In this document: positions 16,631-25,362 of the stretch, piece by piece
Layout: the number at the start of each line of letters is the position of its first letter
Numbering within the stretch: position 1 is the stretch's first letter
NCBI RefSeq assembly: GCF_900111095.1
Contig: NZ_FOGB01000004.1
Coordinates: forward strand, 245,867-309,866
Reading direction: 5' to 3'
DNA: 64,000 nt
DNA from: Amphritea atlantica
GTDB taxonomy: Bacteria; Pseudomonadota; Gammaproteobacteria; Pseudomonadales; Balneatricaceae
The notes under the pieces: model-generated
Seen by the model: the letters and a program-made list of their open reading frames with translations, nothing else
What the model was told of the DNA's origin: nothing
The model's database searches: none
Program-made: the position numbers and the translations under genes

Positions 16631-18709
16631 ATGCGTAATAAATACCGTCTGGGTATCGATGCCGGTGGTACCTTCACAGATTTTGTACTGGCAGAAAACA
16701 ACGGTGAATTGCGGGTTTTCAAAAGCCCCTCGACACCCCAGGATGGCACTATCGCCATTAAAGCGGGCCTGACACAGATATCTGAAGCGGTGGGCCGCTC
16801 AATCGAAGAGATCGTGCAGGATTGTGATCTTTGTATCAATGGTACGACGGTTGCCCTGAACGCTCTGATCGAAAAGAAAGGCGTCAAGGTGGGGTTGCTC
16901 TGCACCGCCGGGCATGAAGACAGCCTGGAGATCCGTCTGGGGCATAAAGAGGAGGGCTATCGTTATGAAGCTGACTTCCCGCCGGCCCATATGATCGTGC
17001 CACGCCATCTGCGTCGTCCCATCAATGAACGGGTTATCGGTACCGGTGAAGTGGATCTGCCACTGCGTGAGCAGGAAGTGCGCGATGCTGTCAGCTATTT
17101 CAAGGCACAGGGTGTTGAAAGTGTGGCAATCTCTTTTGTCTGGGCGGTGCGTAACTCAGCCCATGAAAAACGCGCTAAGGAGATTGTGCAGGAGATGATG
17201 CCGGGGGTGTTTGTCTGTACCGGCAGTGAGGTTTACCCACAGGTGCGGGAGTATACCCGGACCTCAACGACGGTGGTGAATGCCTACCTGAGCCCGGTGA
17301 TGCGACGCTATGTGCAGAAGATCGATGATTACTTTAAGTCACTGGGGGCAAAATACCCGGTACGCTATTTCCAGTCCAATGGCGGACTGGCGATTGGCGA
17401 AGCGATGCAGGGGCGGGCGGTCAACGCGATTAACTCAGGACCTGCATCGGCACCCCAGGCAGGCTTGTTTGTCGGTCAGCCGTTTGGTATCGACAATGTT
17501 ATCACTGTGGATATGGGCGGCACCTCGTTTGATATCACCCTGACCAAAGATGGTCAGACCAACCTGAACAAGAATATCGATTTCCTGCGTTATCGTATTG
17601 GTGTGCCGATGATTCAGGTGGAAACGCTGGGGGCTGGTGGTGGTTCACTCTGCCAGGTGGATCAGTATGGCATGCTGCAGGTCGGACCTGAAAGTGCCGG
17701 AGCCACACCGGGTCCTGTCTGCTACGGTAAGGGCGGTACTATTCCGGCGGTCACCGATGCCAACCTGGTGCTGGGTTATCTGAACCCCGAAGCGGTGCTG
17801 GGCGGCACCATTAAACTGAACCGGGATGCGGCAATTGCCGCTGTTAAAGAGCATGTGGCAGATCCGTTGGGGATCAGTGTTGAGAAAGCCGCCTACGGCA
17901 TCAGCACCATCGTCAATCTGAATATGGTCAACGGTATTCGTCGGGTGTCCATCGAACGCGGTTATGATCCACGGGATTTTGCTCTGCTCTGCGCCGGTGG
18001 TGCGGCGGGGATGCATATCACCGCACTGGCGGAGGAGATCGGCAGCACCACCGTGCTGGTGCCGAAAGTCTCTTCGGTGTTCTGTGCCTTCGGACAGATT
18101 ATCTCAGACGTGCGCTATAACTATCTGGCATCAGAACCGATGCGGCTGGATGATGATGCCAATCTGGATGCGCTGAACGCCAAATTTGAAGATCTGGAGC
18201 AGCAGGGGCGTGAACATCTGATCTCTGATGGCTTTAATGCCGATGATATCAGTTATACCCGTAGTGTTGAGATGCGTTATGTCGGTCAGATCCATGAGTG
18301 TAATGTGGAGATCTACCCGGGCAAAATCTGTCGGGAAAAGATGTCCGCTATTCTGGATGATTTCCACAAACGTCACGAAGAGTTGTACACCTACTCAGAG
18401 CCGCACAATCCGGTAGAGCTGGTCAACATCGAATCAACGATGGTCGGCAATGTTGCCAAGCCTAACTTCCAGACACTGGAGCCCCGGGGCGGTAAAGCTG
18501 AAGACGCACTGATCGGATACCGTCCGGCACTGTTTGATGCCGATGGGCACTGGACCGATACCGCCGTATATTCCGGCCCGAAACTGGATGTCGGGATTGT
18601 GATCAGGGGGCCTGCTGTGGTGGAGGAGCCCACCACCAATATTGTTGTACGTCCCGGCTGGCAACTGGTGCTTGAACCAAACCAGTGTTATCGCCTGACC
18701 CGCTGCTGA
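16631..18709 (+). CDS. hyuA: Hydantoinase A/oxoprolinase family subunit (ATP-binding)
   Basis: 692 residues. The N-terminal ATPase-fold signature YRLGIDAGGTFTDFVLAE is at residues 4-21, and the second nucleotide motif VDMGGTSFDITL is near residue 297, both typical of HyuA. The protein forms the ATP-hydrolysing half of the HyuAB complex. AAGGAACGG precedes the ATG at 16631. The substrate cannot be read from sequence. The neighbouring NCS1-type permease and porin fit an imported hydantoin-like, lactam or other N-heterocyclic compound. A strong terminator follows at 18801. Confidence 0.93.
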   Translation: MRNKYRLGIDAGGTFTDFVLAENNGELRVFKSPSTPQDGTIAIKAGLTQISEAVGRSIEEIVQDCDLCINGTTVALNALIEKKGVKVGLLCTAGHEDSLEIRLGHKEEGYRYEADFPPAHMIVPRHLRRPINERVIGTGEVDLPLREQEVRDAVSYFKAQGVESVAISFVWAVRNSAHEKRAKEIVQEMMPGVFVCTGSEVYPQVREYTRTSTTVVNAYLSPVMRRYVQKIDDYFKSLGAKYPVRYFQSNGGLAIGEAMQGRAVNAINSGPASAPQAGLFVGQPFGIDNVITVDMGGTSFDITLTKDGQTNLNKNIDFLRYRIGVPMIQVETLGAGGGSLCQVDQYGMLQVGPESAGATPGPVCYGKGGTIPAVTDANLVLGYLNPEAVLGGTIKLNRDAAIAAVKEHVADPLGISVEKAAYGISTIVNLNMVNGIRRVSIERGYDPRDFALLCAGGAAGMHITALAEEIGSTTVLVPKVSSVFCAFGQIISDVRYNYLASEPMRLDDDANLDALNAKFEDLEQQGREHLISDGFNADDISYTRSVEMRYVGQIHECNVEIYPGKICREKMSAILDDFHKRHEELYTYSEPHNPVELVNIESTMVGNVAKPNFQTLEPRGGKAEDALIGYRPALFDADGHWTDTAVYSGPKLDVGIVIRGPAVVEEPTTNIVVRPGWQLVLEPNQCYRLTRC

Positions 18710-18800
18710 TGCGGATTACGCTGCCTCATGGTTGTGCTTAGAGACAACGGTGAGGCAGTCGTTTAGTTGTTTAACTTCACTATCCTGATGGCAGGATATT

Positions 18801-18837
18801 CAGTCAGACGGGTTTCGGCCTATCTGACTGCTTTTTT
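18801..18837 (+). terminator. Terminator after hyuBA
   Basis: CAGTCAGA (18801-18808) pairs with TCTGACTG (18823-18830), followed by C and six T residues. A second hairpin just upstream (CTGCCTCA at ~18721 with TGAGGCAG at ~18745, and an inner GTTGT/ACAAC helix) lacks a T run. Confidence 0.8.
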
Positions 18838-18945
18838 AGACTGACAGGGAGATCGGTAGACGATCAGAGTATTTGCCCTTAATAAAAACAGGGGTACAAT
18901 TAACAGCCATATGGACTCAATAACAATAAAGAGAGGTGTTCATAT

Positions 18946-19887
18946 ATGCACAATCGTTACAGCACCCACTTGCTGCCCCAGCGCGAGCGACAGGATTACT
19001 GGCGAGAGGTGATTGAAAATGCCTACTTCCCTCTGGAGCTGGATTTTCGCAATCCGAGCGAGTTTCATGGTCATCTGAGTCAGTGGCAGATGGGCCGGGT
19101 GGGTATTTCGCGGATGGAAAGCTCTGCCACCTGCTTTACACGAGTGAAGCAGCAGATCGATGAATCTGAACCCTATTTTCTGATCACCGTTCCAGCGCAG
19201 GATCAGGTCCGTTTTTCCCAGGCGAATCGTACCATCGTGTGTAATCCCGGTGCGTTTATTCTTGAGCGCAGTGATCTTCCGTATGAGTTCAGCTATAGCA
19301 AAGATAACGCCCTCTGGGTTGTCAGGGTGCCGGTCTCTCTGCTGCAGACCCGTATCCGTCAGCCGGAACGCTTTCTCTATATGGAGTTTGATAAAAGCAA
19401 AGGGATGGGCAATGTATTCTTCAGCTTTCTGAGAACCATGGTGCAGCAGGCCTCCTATACCAATGAAGTGGCCCACGATATTCTCAGTAGTCAGTTGATC
19501 GACCTGCTGGCGCATAGCATGGAAAACGATGACCGGGTGCTGATGAGCAATGAAGCAAATCTGCGTAACGTTCATCTGCGCAATATTGAGGCATTTGTGC
19601 GGGATAATATCCAGCGCTCAGAACTCTCCCCGGATATGATCGCAGTAGCCTGTAATATCTCCACCCGCTATCTGCATAAACTGTTTAAAGACTCAGACCA
19701 GACGGTCGGCCAGTGGATAAAGGAGCTGCGGTTGCAGTCGGCCCTCAACGATATCCGTGCCGGCAACCGCCATACCACACTGGCGGAAATAGCGTATCGC
19801 TGGGGCTTCAATGATCAGGCGCACTTCTGTCGTCTGTTTAAATCCCGGTTTGGCTGCACCGCCAGAGAGATGCGCGAGGCAAAGTAG
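18946..19887 (+). CDS. AraC-family transcriptional regulator (FeaR/NphR-like)
   Basis: 313 residues. An N-terminal AraC-binding-like domain (residues ~10-190) is followed by a C-terminal pair of helix-turn-helix motifs at ~215-310, with TRYLHKLFKDSDQTVGQWI and the family signature IAYRWGFNDQAHFCRLFKSR. The N-terminal domain resembles that of FeaR and related regulators of aromatic-amine and nitrile catabolism. It sits between hyuBA and the permease/porin genes, so it probably activates part of this locus. AGAGGTG precedes the ATG. Confidence 0.9.
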   Translation: MHNRYSTHLLPQRERQDYWREVIENAYFPLELDFRNPSEFHGHLSQWQMGRVGISRMESSATCFTRVKQQIDESEPYFLITVPAQDQVRFSQANRTIVCNPGAFILERSDLPYEFSYSKDNALWVVRVPVSLLQTRIRQPERFLYMEFDKSKGMGNVFFSFLRTMVQQASYTNEVAHDILSSQLIDLLAHSMENDDRVLMSNEANLRNVHLRNIEAFVRDNIQRSELSPDMIAVACNISTRYLHKLFKDSDQTVGQWIKELRLQSALNDIRAGNRHTTLAEIAYRWGFNDQAHFCRLFKSRFGCTAREMREAK

Positions 19888-19966
19888 ACCCCATCTGGGG
19901 CGCAGGTTCAAACATATAACTCTGTACCCAGGCAGCTTTGCATAGCGCGCAGCAGGGGGTTGGGCA

Positions 19967-20296
19967 TCACTCCTCCATCCAGCTCAGCGCTGCCATCACC
20001 GTAGGCAGTCCTATCGTGCTGGTTAACAGAATCAGTGTGTGCTGAATCTCCTCAGTCGTTGCTCCGGCTTGCCGGGCTCGTCTTACATGACTGTGTAATG
20101 CGCCTTCAGAACGGATACTGGCTGCTGCCGCCAGCTGGATCAGCTGCGCCGTCTTTTCATCGATAGGTCCGGCATCCCTGACCGCTTTTCCCAACTGCTC
20201 TACCGCCGCCGCGTAGTCAGGATAGCGTCCCATAATCCGGGTAAAGGTTTTCGGTAGTGGGGCTTCCGGTGGATGTAATATTGTTTTACTGGACAT
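19967..20296 (-). CDS. Carboxymuconolactone decarboxylase family protein
   Basis: 109 residues from the ATG at 20296, chosen because GGAGG lies eight bases upstream. Helical CMD fold with the core IDEKTAQLIQLAAAASIRSE, then GALHSHVRRARQAGATTEEI. The AhpD-type CxxC is absent, and the E-x-x-L-x-x-H pattern matches the PcaC-like branch, so peroxidase activity is unlikely. The reaction is unknown; these proteins often accompany catabolic operons. It is divergent from the NCS1 permease and shares its 223-bp control region. Confidence 0.85.
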   Translation of the reverse strand: MSSKTILHPPEAPLPKTFTRIMGRYPDYAAAVEQLGKAVRDAGPIDEKTAQLIQLAAAASIRSEGALHSHVRRARQAGATTEEIQHTLILLTSTIGLPTVMAALSWMEE

Positions 20297-20479
20297 CAGA
20301 GGTACCTCCTGTAACAAACGAGGGTATTACCAGATTAGCAGTAATTGGCCGGATATCACTGCCATTATCTCTTAAGCCGCGTCGCGGGGCCGATAGGGCA
20401 CACCGCTATTCCCTGATTTACAAAAACTGATGCACCTATCGTCAATAATCTCTTGCGCGGTTCTCTTATTCTGAATTCA

Positions 20480-20493
20480 TCCCTAATCAGGGA
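20480..20493. promoter_or_regulatory. Inverted repeat upstream of the NCS1 permease
   Basis: TCCCT and AGGGA around AATC, 27 bp before the permease ATG. This close to the ribosome binding site (AGAGAGAG) it is more likely a repressor operator or 5'-leader hairpin than an activator site. Confidence 0.35.
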
Positions 20494-20519
20494 CATTTTA
20501 ATAATAAGAGAGAGTAGTT

Positions 20520-21878
20520 ATGGCTGGAAATATAAAAACAAACAGTGGTTCGGCCACTCTGTCAGTGCCCCATGAGGAGCGAATGAACCGTGGTTCATTG
20601 AGCATGGCCTGGTGGGCAATCTGCAGCGCGATGTTCTGGCTGGTGGTGTCGGCAACACTGGCGATGAACTTCGGTACCATTAATACCCTGATCGGTCTGG
20701 CCTTGTCGGTGGTGACGTATGGACTGATCAATGCGGTGATCACCCGCTATGCAATCCGCACCGGCTTGTCGGTAGCACTTTTTTCCCGGGTGCTGTTCGG
20801 TAAAGTCGGCGCGACGCTGGCAACCCTGATCTTCTTCGCGACGGCGATCTATTATTCGGTGTTTGAAGGCTCTGTTATCGCGGTGGCGATTCAGGCGTAT
20901 TTCCCCTCGCTGAGTATAGAAGTGGCCTATCTGATAGTGGTGTTGTACAGCGTGCCGCTGGTATTTGGCAGTGTGCAGAACTGGCTGGATAAATTTAACG
21001 GTATTCTGCTGCCGTTTTACATTCTTGGGCTGATCGCCGCGGTGGCGGTAACCATCAATGAATACGGCTACAGCAATGCCTGGCTGAACCTGGGGCCGCA
21101 AAGCGGTAATCCTGAAAATGGCTGGTGGAACTGCTTTACCTACTTCATGGGTGTCTGGATTCTGATGATGTACACCTGGGATTACGCCCGTTTCGGTAAG
21201 GAGGATGACTCCCGCTTTCATGCCACTATCAACTTTGGTATGCCGTTCTATCTGTTTACCTTTATGATCAACGGCATGGTTGGGATCTTTCTGGCGGCGA
21301 CAATTCCGACGGAGGGCGGTTTGTCAGAAGTCTCAGTGGTGCTGGCGATTCTGAAGCTGATGGGGATCTGGGGCTTGTTGTTTGTCTGGGTCAGCCAGAC
21401 CCGTATCAACACCGCCAACTTTTATCTGGCTGCCGAGAATATGCAGGCGTTTTTTGAGCGTTTTGGCCTCAGTTCCGTGCCGCGCTTTTTCTGGGCGATC
21501 GCCGTCGGCGCGGTGGTTTACACCCTGATGCTGTCGAATGTGTTCAGCTTTATTCTGCAGGCACTGGCCTATCAGGGGATCTTCGTGGTGGCCTGGGTGG
21601 CGATTGCGCTGGCGCATATCTTCTCCCCTAAATATGACCAACTGTTTGGCGGGCATATCGAGTGTTGTCCTCAACGTGTAACCTCATTTAACCCTTGTGG
21701 TCTGATCGCCTGGTTCTCGGGTGCGGGTCTGGGAATCATCATCCTCAACTACGCCAATGCCTCGCTGGCACTGTTCTCCGCCCCCATCACTTTCCTGGTG
21801 TCATTCTGCGTCTATCTGATGCTGCTCAATAGCGCGAAACATCACTGGTTTGTTCGCGATGAATCGCTAACCAACTAG
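20520..21878 (+). CDS. NCS1-family (purine/cytosine permease-like) transporter
   Basis: 452 residues with about twelve transmembrane segments. The N-terminal motif RGSLSMAWWAICSAMFWLVV and the helix-2 region resemble CodB-like proteins, which import nucleobases, allantoin or hydantoins by proton or sodium symport. NCS1 permeases are frequent partners of hydantoin-utilisation enzymes (Mhp1 is the best-known case), which fits hyuBA next to it. A second NCS1 domain in this window is fused to a histidine kinase at 57095. Confidence 0.88.
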   Translation: MAGNIKTNSGSATLSVPHEERMNRGSLSMAWWAICSAMFWLVVSATLAMNFGTINTLIGLALSVVTYGLINAVITRYAIRTGLSVALFSRVLFGKVGATLATLIFFATAIYYSVFEGSVIAVAIQAYFPSLSIEVAYLIVVLYSVPLVFGSVQNWLDKFNGILLPFYILGLIAAVAVTINEYGYSNAWLNLGPQSGNPENGWWNCFTYFMGVWILMMYTWDYARFGKEDDSRFHATINFGMPFYLFTFMINGMVGIFLAATIPTEGGLSEVSVVLAILKLMGIWGLLFVWVSQTRINTANFYLAAENMQAFFERFGLSSVPRFFWAIAVGAVVYTLMLSNVFSFILQALAYQGIFVVAWVAIALAHIFSPKYDQLFGGHIECCPQRVTSFNPCGLIAWFSGAGLGIIILNYANASLALFSAPITFLVSFCVYLMLLNSAKHHWFVRDESLTN

Positions 21879-22003
21879 GTTCTGCTCCTCTGGCTGCCGC
21901 TTTTACGGCGGCCAGTTTTCCACAATTGCATCCTGTTTTGCCAGCCCGGCAGGGCAGGTTGCGCCCGTAAAAAATTAACAATAACAAAAAGAAGGTAACT
22001 GAA

Positions 22004-23158
22004 ATGAAAAAACTGCTTTCCGCTCTGGCTTTGGCTGCAACCGCTGGACAGGCTCAGGCACTGACACTTGAAGCCGGTGACTGGACCCTGGGCGTTTCCG
22101 GCAACGTGAACAGCCATGCTGTATTTGCCGAGTGTGATGATTCCGGCAATCAGGTGGATGCGAACGCGCTGCTATGTACTGGAGAGAATGCCTCGTCGGT
22201 TTCAAACGGCTATATTCCCGCGTCGATTATGTGGACGGTGGCAACCCAGCAGCAGGGTTACGATATCTCCGCGAATATTGCACTGGAGCCGGGGCTGACC
22301 ACCAACGCTGCGTTTAATGGTCAGGATGATGATCAGGCGATCCGGGCCTTTCTGTTAGCAACGAAAGAGGGTATGGGAACCATTAAAGCGGGCCGTGATT
22401 ACGGTGTGTTTGCGCTGGATGTGATTCTGGCCGATATGTCGCTGATCGGTGTGGGGGCCCACGGACTGGTCAAGAGTCCCTTGAACACCAGTTTTGGTAG
22501 TGTGGGGTATGGCTATATTTTTACTGACCGTATCTCTCAGATCAGTTTCTCTAAACCGCTGGGTGACAGCACGGAAGCCACTATCGGTGTGTTTCAGCCG
22601 CTGGATCTGATTAGTCTGGGGGCGGGTGTCAGTACCACCGGTGACAGTGGTTCCTCATTGCCAGGCATACACGGTAAATTGCGCTTTAACAGTGAGAATG
22701 GTTTCGTCTCCGCCAGCTTTCTCAGTCAGACCGTCAAGGCGGGCAGTGCCGATTATACCGGCAATGCCGTTGATCTGACCGCCAGCTACACATTTAACGA
22801 TCTGGGAGTGGTTGGGTCCTGCTTTACTGCCGATGGGGTCGGTACCGCAGGTCTGTTTATTGACGCCGCAGATAGTAATGGTGAAGCGCGTCGCTCAAAA
22901 GGCTGCTTTGGACAGCTGACTTATCAGGCTGATGCCACTAAGTATGGTATCAGTCTGGGACAGACCCGCCTGGATAAGACCGCTGCCGATCCCGATACGC
23001 TGATGAAAAGCCAGACCAAAGCGACCATCGGTGCGTATCATAACCTCACGGATAACCTGCTGATGATCGCCGAGTATTCGCGCTTTAATGCGAAGAATCA
23101 TCTGGGTGATAAACTGGAAAACAGCAGTGTAAACCTGGGGCTGGCGCTTTTCTTCTAA
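22004..23158 (+). CDS. Outer-membrane porin (general Gram-negative porin type)
   Basis: 384 residues. A signal peptide (MKKLLSALALAATAGQAQA) is followed by alternating amphipathic beta strands and a terminal phenylalanine (GLALFF), the outer-membrane-insertion signal. The segments KEGMGTIKAGRDYGVFALD and YSRFNAKNHLGD are typical of the trimeric Porin_4/OmpC-like family. The position 125 bp after the permease suggests it provides outer-membrane passage for the same substrate. A UUCG-loop terminator follows. Confidence 0.88.
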   Translation: MKKLLSALALAATAGQAQALTLEAGDWTLGVSGNVNSHAVFAECDDSGNQVDANALLCTGENASSVSNGYIPASIMWTVATQQQGYDISANIALEPGLTTNAAFNGQDDDQAIRAFLLATKEGMGTIKAGRDYGVFALDVILADMSLIGVGAHGLVKSPLNTSFGSVGYGYIFTDRISQISFSKPLGDSTEATIGVFQPLDLISLGAGVSTTGDSGSSLPGIHGKLRFNSENGFVSASFLSQTVKAGSADYTGNAVDLTASYTFNDLGVVGSCFTADGVGTAGLFIDAADSNGEARRSKGCFGQLTYQADATKYGISLGQTRLDKTAADPDTLMKSQTKATIGAYHNLTDNLLMIAEYSRFNAKNHLGDKLENSSVNLGLALFF

Positions 23159-23188
23159 GTCGGTCAGAAAGTAATTCCCCCTCTTTTC

Positions 23189-23213
23189 AGGCTTACTTCG
23201 GTAAGCCTTTTTT
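23189..23213 (+). terminator. Terminator after the porin gene
   Basis: AGGCTTAC pairs with GTAAGCCT around a TTCG tetraloop, followed by six T residues. Confidence 0.92.
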
Positions 23214-23220
23214 ATTGTGG

Positions 23221-23576
23221 GTAGAAAAAGCCTTTACCACCTGGAGCCCAGAGAACTCTGAGGTAAATTTATAATCGACTATTGATGGTCTATGCTTGGG
23301 GGATTCCAACGATTGGCGCTGATAGCTTCCGGTCAGTAGTGGTTGTCTTGCAGTGCAAACAGGTCGCCAGTGTGACACGCCTGGTCGTGAACGTGAAAGA
23401 GTATTGGAATGGATTACCTTAGGCTTTTCTTCTGTTGGTCAAGTAAAGGTAGTGGTGACGATGCTTAACAATGAGCACGGTATCCACTTTAAAAAGCCCT
23501 GCATTTTAGCTCATAAATGCCTATCTGACGCATTTTGTAAACGAAACTGAATCTCCATTTTTTGTAAGGACGTGAC
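23221..23576. other. Spacer between porin and MFS genes
   Basis: No gene accepted. A plus-strand frame at 23353-23550 lacks a ribosome binding site and family similarity. TTTTTTGTAAGGACGTGAC leads directly into the MFS gene and supplies its ribosome binding site (AAGGA). Confidence 0.4.
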
Positions 23577-24851
23577 ATGATTCAAGTAATCTCCAGGGTC
23601 TGGCCTCTGCTACTCGGCATCGTCTTTATAATGCTGGGCAACGGCATGCACTTCACCCTTATCGGCCTGCGGGGTGGCATCGAGGGGTTTTCAGCCCTCG
23701 AGCTGGCCATTGTCACCTCGGGTTATTTCATGGGCTTTCTGTCGGGCGCACGTATCTCACCGCTGATGATCCGGCGGGTGGGGCATGTGCGTGTCTTTGC
23801 GGCGCTGGGCAGTTTCATGTCCGCGGGGCTGATTACATTTCCGCTGTTAACCGATCCCTGGGCCTGGACAGTGCTGCGGGTGCTGATCGGCTTTTGTATG
23901 TCGGGCGTCTATGTCACCGCCGAGAGCTGGCTGAATAACGCCGCCACCAATGAAACCCGTGGTTCGGTACTGTCGGCCTACATGATCGCGCAGACGCTGG
24001 GTATCATTGGCGCGCAGGGGTTACTGACGCTGGGTGATGCGGGCACCTCCGTGCTTTTCATTGGCGCCTCAATTCTGGTATCGATATCGTTTGCGCCTAT
24101 CCTTCTGTCGGCGACTTCAGTCCCTGCGGCCGAGGTCGCGCGACCGATGTCCCTGCGTGATCTTTTCAAAGGCTCACCGCTGGGCACCGTGGGTATCTTT
24201 CTGCTGGGCATTGTCTACGCCACGCAATCGGGTATGGCCGCGATCCTCGGCACCCAGATCGGGCTGACAGCGACGCAGATCTCGCTGTTTGTGGCGATGC
24301 TGTTCGCCGGAGCGCTGGTACTGCAATACCCCATCGGCTGGCTCTCGGACCGGATAGACCGGCGCAAGTTGATCTGCGGGGCTGCGTTTATTGGTGTTGT
24401 ATCCTGCTTGCTGGGATGGGTTACCGGTGGCGCTCTGTGGTCGCTGATGATGGCCGCTTTCTTCGCCGGAGGGGTGACGACGCCGCTGTATGCGCTGTTG
24501 CTGGCCTATACCAATGATTATCTTGACGCAGAGGATATGCCAGCTGCCTCCGGGGGGCTGGTTTTCACCTTCGGGCTGGGTGCTATCGCCGGCCCATTAG
24601 TAACCGGCTGGGGGATGGAAACGTTTGGCCCGTTCACCTTCTGGCTGGTGCTGTGTGCCACTTTCGCTGCCATCGCGCTCTATGCACTGTATGCGCTGTA
24701 TCACATGAGCAAGCGCTCGGTTGTGCCGGTGGACGAGACCGAAAGTTACCTGTCTGTGCTACCCACCGCCTCGCCAGTGGCGGTGGAAGCGGCAGGTACC
24801 TGGGCCGCCGAGCATGCCCGGGATGAGGCTGAGTCTCAAGAGGATAGGTAA
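23577..24851 (+). CDS. MFS transporter, YcaD-like
   Basis: 424 residues and about twelve membrane segments. The region GHVRVFAALGSFMSAGLITF, and further on AESWLNNAATNETRG and LSAYMIAQTLGIIGAQGLL, matches the YcaD-like MFS group, whose substrates are undefined. The C-terminal ~50 residues are a soluble acidic tail. Base composition is visibly more GC-rich than neighbouring genes (many GCG, GGC, CTG codons), which suggests acquisition from another genome. The gene stands alone, with the accessory cassette-like region downstream. Confidence 0.88.
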   Translation: MIQVISRVWPLLLGIVFIMLGNGMHFTLIGLRGGIEGFSALELAIVTSGYFMGFLSGARISPLMIRRVGHVRVFAALGSFMSAGLITFPLLTDPWAWTVLRVLIGFCMSGVYVTAESWLNNAATNETRGSVLSAYMIAQTLGIIGAQGLLTLGDAGTSVLFIGASILVSISFAPILLSATSVPAAEVARPMSLRDLFKGSPLGTVGIFLLGIVYATQSGMAAILGTQIGLTATQISLFVAMLFAGALVLQYPIGWLSDRIDRRKLICGAAFIGVVSCLLGWVTGGALWSLMMAAFFAGGVTTPLYALLLAYTNDYLDAEDMPAASGGLVFTFGLGAIAGPLVTGWGMETFGPFTFWLVLCATFAAIALYALYALYHMSKRSVVPVDETESYLSVLPTASPVAVEAAGTWAAEHARDEAESQEDR

Positions 24852-25190
24852 CAAAGTATCAGCTTTAGGTTTCAGGTCTTAATGGTAGGGCGGGGCTTCA
24901 GTGTGCTTACGTGGAGGCCTTTTATCGAGCGATGTTGGACGGAACGTTGACTAAAAGCGATGTGAAATGAACAACCTGTTTATGGCGCAGGGCAGTGCAG
25001 AGATCATTGTCGCGACAGAGCAATAACCGGAGAACTTATGATGGAGATCCCTGTACTGTGAATAGAAACAGTATTTCACAGGGGGGAAATCTGTGTAAGT
25101 ATTGAGACACTAAGGATCAAGTGCCAACCGGTTTAAGGACAATGAATGAAAATGACTCTTATGAAGGCTCATTTTGTCGCATCTCTGCAG
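24852..25190. other. Non-coding stretch before the palindromic repeats
   Basis: Nothing recognisable was found. A short plus-strand frame near 24905-24970 could be a decayed gene end, but it matches nothing I know. Confidence 0.3.
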
Positions 25191-25216
25191 ATATACGACA
25201 GGCTGTCGTCTTTCCC
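25191..25216. repeat. Palindromic repeat, copy 1
   Basis: ACGACAG (25195-25201) and CTGTCGT (25203-25209) form an inverted repeat with a 1-nt centre, preceded by GATAT and followed by CTTTCCCC. The same arrangement recurs 107 bp downstream. Confidence 0.6.
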
Positions 25217-25301
25217 CAGATTCAAAGTTTGTCTCCCTGAATATATTAGTCGCTATTTCAGTGCGTTAGGTAACAGCGTTACATATCTATCGAAGAGTGA
25301 T

Positions 25302-25326
25302 ATACGACAACTTGTCGTATTTCCCC
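25302..25326. repeat. Palindromic repeat, copy 2
   Basis: ATACGACAACTTGTCGTAT is a perfect palindrome with 9-bp arms, preceded by GAT and followed by TTCCCC as in copy 1. A third half-site (TTGTCGTATAT) lies at 25334-25344. It is immediately upstream of the first cassette-like gene and could be a regulator-binding site or part of a recombination site. Confidence 0.6.
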
Positions 25327-25350
25327 AAAACCGTTGTCGTATATTTAGCT

Positions 25351-25357
25351 GTTAGGT
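25351..25357 (+). other. attC-like core site at the start of the cassette-like array
   Basis: GTTAGGT fits the integron core GTTRRRY and lies 12 bp before the ATG of the next gene, the spacing usual for gene cassettes. Another GTTAGGT lies at 25265-25271. No integrase gene is present in the window. Confidence 0.4.
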
Positions 25358-25362
25358 TCTTC

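Noticed and set aside
14844-18895. GGGGTAC words before hyuB and before the AraC gene as a shared operator
   Set aside because: The first is part of the ribosome binding site and the second lacks a partner half-site; too short to claim.
19967-20296. Loss of catalytic CxxC in an AhpD-like protein
   Set aside because: The sequence fits the PcaC-like branch, which normally has E-x-x-L-x-x-H and no CxxC, so this is not an anomaly.
23353-23550. Plus-strand frame of 65 codons before the MFS gene
   Set aside because: No ribosome binding site, odd composition and no similarity to anything I know; a decayed gene end is possible.
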